Of a DNA stretch of 5,546 nucleotides, positions 5,450 to 5,546 are shown piece after piece. The DNA is from Candidatus Heimdallarchaeota archaeon (lineage in GTDB: Archaea > Asgardarchaeota > Heimdallarchaeia > Heimdallarchaeales > Heimdallarchaeaceae). The notes under the pieces were generated by a model. It made no database searches, had not been told where the DNA came from, and saw nothing but the letters and a program-made list of their open reading frames with translations. The DNA lies in assembly GCA_016839875.1 (NCBI GenBank), contig JAEOTK010000115.1, forward strand, positions 1 to 5,546. Reading direction: 5' to 3'. The position numbers were made by a program, and so were the translations under genes. The stretch's first letter is position 1; each line of letters begins with the position of its first letter.

Positions 5450-5546
5450 ATGAAAGCAGTTATCTTAGCTGGTGGAAAAGGAATTGATCTTTTTCCTTTA
5501 ACTCAAACCAGACCAAAACCTATGATTACATTGTTAGGGAAACCCA
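5450..5546 (+). CDS. Sugar-1-phosphate nucleotidyltransferase, GlmU/RmlA-like (N-terminal fragment)
   Basis: Only 32 codons are visible before the window ends. They read [11 protein letters not shown], then LFPLT, then RPKPM and GKP: the nucleotide-binding start of the NTP-transferase fold, in which a sugar 1-phosphate reacts with UTP or another NTP to give an NDP-sugar and pyrophosphate. Placed directly after glmS, the likely product is UDP-GlcNAc (a bifunctional archaeal GlmU-type enzyme with a C-terminal acetyltransferase), but the fragment cannot separate this from glucose-1-P uridylyl- or thymidylyltransferases. Odd point: the usual signature GGxGTRLxPLT reads [11 protein letters not shown] here, so the Thr-Arg pair is Ile12-Asp13. 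The family is clear; substrate and activity are not. Confidence 0.8.
   Translation, partial: MKAVILAGGKGIDLFPLTQTRPKPMITLLGKP

Noticed and set aside
5425..5487. Small frame beginning at ATG 5425
   Set aside because: About 20 codons, overlaps the nucleotidyltransferase start in another frame, and has no ribosome-binding site or homology.

Overview
The window is almost certainly from an archaeon with an AT-rich genome. It holds the archaea-specific tRNA methylase Trm56, a DUF2110 protein (a family known from archaea), a TrmB-family regulator, and a bifunctional phosphoglucose/phosphomannose isomerase of the archaeal type. The tRNA-Val has a T-loop C56, the Trm56 target, and the upstream regions carry TATA-like boxes. 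The exact lineage cannot be fixed from the sequence; an uncultured euryarchaeal or Asgard-type genome would fit. No mobile element, CRISPR array or phage gene is visible.

Layout. Positions 2-484 hold the 3' part of trm56, followed 14 bases later by a DUF2110 gene (499-1272), apparently in one operon. A tRNA-Val(UAC) gene on the minus strand (1285-1362 including an encoded CCA) converges on the end of DUF2110. It diverges from the next block across a 128-bp region (1363-1490) with a promoter for each direction. Then, all on the plus strand, come a TrmB-type regulator (1491-2297), bifunctional pgi/pmi (2331-3458), glmS (3562-5388) and the first 97 bases of a sugar-1-phosphate nucleotidyltransferase gene (from 5450).

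The right-hand block reads as one metabolic module around fructose 6-phosphate. Pgi/Pmi interconverts glucose-6-P or mannose-6-P with fructose-6-P, GlmS turns fructose-6-P plus glutamine into glucosamine-6-P, and the cut-off nucleotidyltransferase would make a UDP-sugar such as UDP-GlcNAc. The phosphoglucosamine mutase step is not in the window. The regulator in front is the obvious candidate controller.

The two most interesting signals are non-coding. One is a perfect 7-bp inverted repeat (TTTTACT-N7-AGTAAAA, 3515-3535) just upstream of glmS, which resembles the published Halobacterium TrmB site. The other is a nested dyad (1429-1487) whose 10-bp outer arms bracket the promoter of the regulator gene, with the right arm containing its GGAG ribosome-binding site. 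Together they suggest an autoregulated TrmB-type switch for amino-sugar precursor supply. That is inference; the repeats themselves are read directly from the sequence.
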